From assembly GCF_000801105.2 (NCBI RefSeq), contig NC_079516.1:51815265-51879264 (forward strand): a DNA stretch of 64,000 nt, written 5' to 3'. The position numbers and the translations under genes were made by a program. This document shows, in pieces, positions 59,479 to 64,000 of this stretch. The stretch is from Raphanus sativus. Lineage: Eukaryota; Streptophyta; Magnoliopsida; Brassicales; Brassicaceae. Position 1 is the first letter of the stretch. Each line of letters starts with the position of its first letter. The notes below the pieces were generated by a model. The model was given only the letters and a program-made list of their open reading frames with translations. It had not been told where the DNA came from and did no database searches.

Positions 59479-59528
<50 letters not shown>

Positions 59529-59832
59529 TGCTTCAAAGTTTCCTATTACTTTTATAATATTCTCCCATATTTGGGATGTTAGTTCTATTCTTGAACATGT
59601 GTATGTGCCTCTCTGTCGCTTCCTTTTGACGTTTTCTTAGCTGTTTTTTTTTTTATCTTTCCCTCTTTCTCTATTCCTTTTTTGTTCTTTTGTGTTTTTC
59701 TCTTCTTCTTCCTCTTCTTTCTTTGTTCATTTAGTTATTTTGGGGTCCCTATATTTCTCCATCTCTTGCCTCTCATTTTGATTCATCCTCTCTGGTTTTT
59801 ACTGCTCGTCTTTCTATTTGCATGTTTGCGTC
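58846..59832. other. POP4 3' flank and kinase 5' region
   Basis: Includes a (GA)n microsatellite and long CT/T-rich tracts (59,640-59,820) that look like the kinase 5' UTR. In Arabidopsis several genes lie between these two loci (from memory); none is visible here. Confidence 0.5.
59479..59525. repeat. (GA)n microsatellite
   Basis: About 23 perfect AG units some 310 bases before the kinase ATG. GA tracts near promoters can bind GAGA-binding (BBR/BPC) factors and are prone to length change. Confidence 0.9.
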
Positions 59833-61855
59833 ATGGATCGTGATTTTCGTCGTCGTGGCCAAAAGGTAAATAACAAAAATCATCTTTGATTCAATTAAAA
59901 AAAAAATGTCCCAACTCTTGGGTGGTCGGTCATCATGTAAAGGTGTGTTAAATGGTGATCAGGAATTATAATACCAGCTTTTGTTTTGTTTTTGCATGCA
60001 TAATGGTGATGATCAAGAATTTTAAAAGGATGTTTTTGTTGTTGTATGATGATAGAAACTAATGTTATTGATTTGATGGCAGAGTCCTCTGTTTTCTTTC
60101 TCTCCCATTCAACATTTTTAGAGACATCAAATCGAGTGGTTTTTGATGAAACTTGCAGGTGAATGATCGTTCACCGACCAGCCGCTTTGTTCGGTTGGAT
60201 AAACCGACATCTGTAGACGATATTGATATAAGCAAGAAAGGAAAGATGCGTAGGTGGTTGTGTTGTTCTTGTCATGTACAAGAATCTTACCACCCTTCAC
60301 CTGAACATAACCGATCCAAAACCCCTCCTACACGCAACTACGACTACGGTATTATCATCATCCCTCGTTCTTCAACTACATTTGTGATTGAATGATTAAT
60401 CCTATTCAAATTAGATATTATTGGCCCTTCTTTAATGATTGCTTGTTTCACAAGTTAAAGTAGTTTTTGTTTATTATTTCCATCTGTTTGATGTCTTTCT
60501 TGCTTCCCAAGGAATCCATTTCCTATTGATATTATTTTCTTGTGTAGGACGTAACAATAAGAAACCACCAGTTCCTATGAAGCCTCCTACTGTCTCCAAG
60601 GAGCCTACTACTATCGAAGTCCCTGCAATGTCATTGTCTGAGCTCAAAGAAAAGACTGAGAACTTTGGATCAAAGGCTTTGATTGGAGAAGGATCCTATG
60701 GTAGAGTGTACTACGCAAACTTTGATGATGGCAAGGCCGTGGCTGTTAAAAAGCTCGATAACTCATCCGAACCCGAGACAAACGTGGAGTTCCTGACACA
60801 GGTCTCAAAGATTTCAAGGCTAAAGAACGACAACTTTGCTCAGCTTCTTGGCTATTGTGTTGAAGGAAACGTTCGTGTCCTTGCTTATGAGTTTGCCACA
60901 ATGGGATCCTTGCACGACGTTTTACACGGTATGAAAGTTTTATCCTCAAACATCAACATAGGCTTGTTGTGATGGAGATTTGATCTGTTTTGATGTTGAA
61001 AACAGGAAGAAAGGGAGTACAAGGAGCACAACCTGGTCCAACGCTTGAGTGGATGCAACGAGTCAGAGTTGCCGTTGATGCAGCTAAAGGGTTAGAGTAC
61101 TTACACGAGAAAGTTCAGCCTCCTGTTATACACAGAGATATTCGTTCTAGCAACGTGCTTCTTTTCGAAGACTTCAAAGCCAAGATTGCTGATTTCAATC
61201 TGTCGAACCAAGCTCCTGATATGGCTGCTCGTCTTCATTCCACTAGAGTCTTGGGGACATTTGGTTATCACGCGCCAGAGTATAATGCTCAATACTTTCT
61301 TGAATTCCTAGGAAACATAATGTTTGTAACTTTCAACATTTTTGGGGTTTTGCAGATATGCAATGACAGGACAGTTGACACAGAAGAGTGACGTTTACAG
61401 TTTTGGAGTTGTGCTTTTGGAGCTTCTAACCGGGAGAAAACCGGTTGATCACACGATGCCTCGTGGTCAGCAAAGTCTCGTCACTTGGGTAACTTAACTT
61501 ACTTAACTTACTTGACCCTTTCTTGGCTACATCTATGTAAATCATTTATGTTCAGGCAACACCAAGGCTGAGTGAAGACAAAGTGAAGCAATGTGTTGAT
61601 CCAAAACTCAGAGAAGAGTATCCTCCTAAAGCAGTTGCAAAGGTTATTAATTAATTTTATATACGTACAGTGAACCACTACTTGCAAGCTAAAACTTGTG
61701 TGTGTTTTGATGGTAAACAACAGCTTGCGGCGGTTGCAGCTTTGTGTGTGCAATACGAATCAGAGTTTAGGCCAAACATGAGCATTGTAGTAAAAGCTCT
61801 TCAACCACTCTTGAGGTCTTCAGGAACAGCTGCTGCTCGAAACGCTCAAACTTGA
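59833..61855 (+). CDS. PTI1-like receptor-like cytoplasmic kinase
   Basis: Seven exons: 59833-59865, 60159-60348, 60548-60928, 61006-61279, 61356-61488, 61556-61642 and 61724-61855 (1,230 nt, 409 aa). Kinase motifs: GEGSYGRV (121-128), catalytic Lys in VAVKK (K142), HRDIRSSN (244-251), DFN in place of DFG (264-266), GTFGYHAPE (285-293) and [23 protein letters not shown] is normal in the PTI1 family, which nevertheless acts downstream of Pto/OXI1-type kinases in defence and ROS signalling. The Cys cluster WLCCSC (44-49) is a likely palmitoylation site for membrane attachment. MRRWLCC (M41) may be an alternative start, as most PTI1 proteins begin there. Orthologue of At2g43230. Intact. Confidence 0.93.
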
Positions 61856-62997
61856 TTTTTTCTTGGTTGTCGCGAGTTGATTCATTCATGTCCCCAAGGT
61901 TTACAGATGGCTTATTGAGGAGGAGATGGTGAGTAGAGTTGATGGAGATGGACTTAAGACTTCTGATTCCTGACTTCATAACAGAATCATAATTATACAT
62001 AGCTTTTTTATGTTCTTTTAAAAGATGGTTCAGTAACCTCTGTTGTTTGATTAACAAACATTCTGTTAAAGTTGATTATGACACATATTTGTCTACGTTG
62101 TTTTATATTGTCACATTATTCTTCTGAAAGACACTTATAACTACTACTATAAGACTACTGTATAAAGAATTGCATTTTGTTTTATTCTCAACGAACACTG
62201 TTTCATTATGTTTCTTCCACATTGTTCTATATTGTCTAAAGAATTGCTTTTTGTTTTGTCTCAACGAACATTGTTTCATTATGTTTTTTTTTTTTTTTGA
62301 TCAAAGTTTCATTATGTTTCTTTGGAATTAGAAAATTAATAAAAAAGATAACTTTTTTTATTTATGTACTTTCTTACACTGACACTTGCTGCATGGTGAC
62401 TGTGACAGACCAATAAGGCTTAAGAATGAATGGCAATGAAGCTTTAGTCAGGATGACGTGTCATGCGGTTGATGAAAGCTTATAATTAATTGGGAAGTAT
62501 ATTTTTGTTTTTGTTTTTGTTTTCGAAACACATATTGTATTATGGGAAGTATATATACTTATAAAAAGATATTATTCCATATGGTATTAGTGTATTACCC
62601 ATACCATAAACATTTTTTTAATTCTGGTCAAACTTATGTTGGACCATGAACTTATGTTGATTTATTTGCTATCTAGTTTTGCTTGTTTATCAAGTTCTGC
62701 TTCTTCTCCAAGTTCAACTTTTTTGTTTTGTTGTACACCTTTATCGAATAAGACACAGACCAGTTCTTAAAATAGTATAATAGCCGTTTGGGCAAGAACT
62801 CTTTGGTCCCTTCCGTTTTTTCTTTTTTTTAAACTCTTTTGGCCTCTTCCATTTTTTTAAAACTCTTTTGGTCTTTTCCATTTATTTTTAAAGGTCTCTT
62901 TCATCTAAGTGCTGTTTCTTTACTCAACCTCTAGGTTTCTATATTGGAGGATACGTTTTGCTGAGTTCGAGAGACGAAGAAGACTAGGGCTTTTGAG
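61856..62997. other. Intergenic, kinase 3' flank
   Basis: AT-rich; GTTTTTGTTTTTG runs near 62,500 and one micro-insertion. No gene is seen. The minus-strand ORF at 61767-62057 overlaps the kinase end and has no family motif. Confidence 0.5.
62273..62319. repeat. Micro-insertion with 14-bp direct repeats
   Basis: GTTTCATTATGTTT is at 62273-62286 and 62306-62319. Between them is a T tract followed by GATCAAA (TTTGATC plus poly(A) on the other strand). Confidence 0.75.
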
Positions 62998-64000
62998 ATG
63001 GATAGTCTGCGAAATCTATTACCCTTTTCAACGATCGGTAGTGACCTGAGAGAATCAAAGGATCTTGTTCAGAGACTCTCAGTGCCCGAGAGCACAAAGA
63101 CCTTTGTGTTTGCAATCAAAGTCCCCGAGCATGATTCCACCATCTACTTACTCTCTGTCCAGAACTTATCTCAGAGATCTGCTGCTGATGCCGAGTGTCT
63201 TATACGTGAACTCCGTCCTGATGCTGTCGTGGCTCAGGTGAACCCTTCAGATTTTGGAGAAGTAGAGGAGGGCTCAATCCCAACTTCAGCTTTTAAAGTT
63301 GTTACACGCTGTCTTTCAGACGAGGGTCTTAACAAAGAAAAGTACCAAAGCGTTGCGGGGAACTTGGTTACGGAGGAGATTTTTGGGACGAGTTATAATG
63401 CACATCTATTGGCTGCTAAGAAGGTTGCTGAGGAGGTTGGCTCAACCTTTACGGTACTTGATTCTCCTTTTGTTATGGAAGGTCTGACTAAATCTCTCAC
63501 AAGACAAGATTATTATTTTGGCTCTCCTTTAGGGTTTCGGATAAGCAATGATCAACAGACACTGATGCAGAGACTCTTCTCTTGGCATATCACTCAGCTC
63601 GGTAATGAGATAGAATCTGATGATAGTCCTGAGGTTCCACCGTTTGCTCTTTCCGTTTATAGCTTACTTGTCGAACTTCATAACATATTTAATGATCTCC
63701 CAGCTATTAGGAAAGCTCTAGGCAGTGCCACAAAGATGTTGTCTGATGTGAATAACGGTGAAGCCGTTGATGCAGAGTCTCTTTCTAAAGTTCACCTTTT
63801 CAGGCTTGCGGTCGAAGGTCTTAGGATTGCTTTGAACAAAGCTGGTCGGCTAAACAACGTCAGGAACCTAGGAACCCAAGTTCAGTTTTCAAAGCTCTCT
63901 TCTGTGGACAAAGCTTATGCACTTATGGCGGATGATCTTCGTGGTCAGGCTAAGAAGTTCAAGAGTATAGTAGCGGTGGTAGACGCAGGTAACCTCGCAG
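62998..64000 (+). CDS. Unrecognised protein with TraB-like N-terminus, 5' part
   Basis: One open frame from MDSLRNLLPFSTIGSDLRES runs to the window edge (334 complete codons and one base). No in-frame stop interrupts it. The segment STIYLLSVQNLSQRSAADAE, followed by CLIRELRPDAVVAQV, resembles the start of TraB/PrgY-type domains (in which a GTAHVS motif precedes a VRPDVV-like strand), but the GTxH residues are replaced by SVQN. The middle (EEIFGTSYNAHLLAAKKVAE, then STFTVLDSPFVMEG) and the alpha-helical LHNIFNDLPAIRKALGSATK region are not recognised. No signal peptide or clear membrane segment lies in the visible part. GTAACC at 63,988 could be a donor or simply coding. The likely Arabidopsis counterpart is a gene of unknown function close to At2g43240. 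Confidence 0.8.
   Translation, partial: MDSLRNLLPFSTIGSDLRESKDLVQRLSVPESTKTFVFAIKVPEHDSTIYLLSVQNLSQRSAADAECLIRELRPDAVVAQVNPSDFGEVEEGSIPTSAFKVVTRCLSDEGLNKEKYQSVAGNLVTEEIFGTSYNAHLLAAKKVAEEVGSTFTVLDSPFVMEGLTKSLTRQDYYFGSPLGFRISNDQQTLMQRLFSWHITQLGNEIESDDSPEVPPFALSVYSLLVELHNIFNDLPAIRKALGSATKMLSDVNNGEAVDAESLSKVHLFRLAVEGLRIALNKAGRLNNVRNLGTQVQFSKLSSVDKAYALMADDLRGQAKKFKSIVAVVDAGNLA

Noticed and set aside
1..64000. CRISPR arrays, bacterial operons, rRNA or tRNA genes
   Set aside because: None found; introns, proteins and repeats are those of a plant nuclear genome.

Overview
This window is nuclear DNA of a plant in the Brassicaceae. The split genes with short GT-AG introns, the Arabidopsis-like proteins and the AT-rich intergenic DNA full of Helitrons, MITEs and retroposon remnants all say so. 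From memory, the gene order matches Arabidopsis thaliana chromosome 2 around At2g43110-At2g43230: CMS1-like, pirin, RABA5c, bHLH129, extensin, epsin2, POP4 and a PTI1-like kinase. The long intergenic stretches and the apparent loss of several genes between POP4 and the kinase suggest a larger, reshuffled genome such as tribe Brassiceae. That placement is inference.

Layout. 1-819: the last two exons of a CMS1-like ribosome-biogenesis gene. 1.9-6.6 kb: two Helitrons and a poly(A)-tailed retroposon with an 18-bp target duplication. 7.4-9.0 kb: pirin (+). 10.4-11.4 kb: RABA5c (-). 12.3-15.6 kb: bHLH129-like factor (-), with two G-boxes upstream. 15.6-32.4 kb: about 16.8 kb with no convincing gene. 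It holds a Helitron, a Mutator-type MITE with 9-bp target duplications, PIF/Harbinger-like elements with TAA duplications, Stowaway-like MITEs, and a 1.35-kb TIR element carrying a decayed fragment of an FAD-dependent oxidoreductase. 32.4-58.8 kb: a tandem segmental duplication. 59.8-61.9 kb: PTI1-like kinase. 62,998 to the end: the first 334 codons of an unrecognised single-exon gene with a TraB-like start.

The main event is the duplication. A unit of about 11.83 kb (32,599-44,430) starts inside the extensin coding region and ends inside POP4 exon 1. It is repeated head-to-tail from 44,434 to 57,480. The outcome is one intact extensin, one 5'-truncated extensin pseudogene with two nonsense codons and a frameshift, two intact and almost identical epsin2 genes, one POP4 truncated at the junction and one complete POP4. 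The second copy has also gained a 552-bp Emigrant-type element and a 680-bp hAT-like element. Similarity between the copies is uneven: near identity across the genes, but roughly 10% difference by eye in the intergenic middle. This suggests gene conversion or recombination between diverged haplotypes.

A second pattern runs through the window. At least eleven very short, mostly T-rich inserts (about 6-31 bases) are each flanked by perfect direct repeats of 11-17 bases. They look like retroposition events reduced to little more than a poly(A) tail. All gene models were made by eye from splice sites and reading-frame continuity; none was checked against transcripts or databases.
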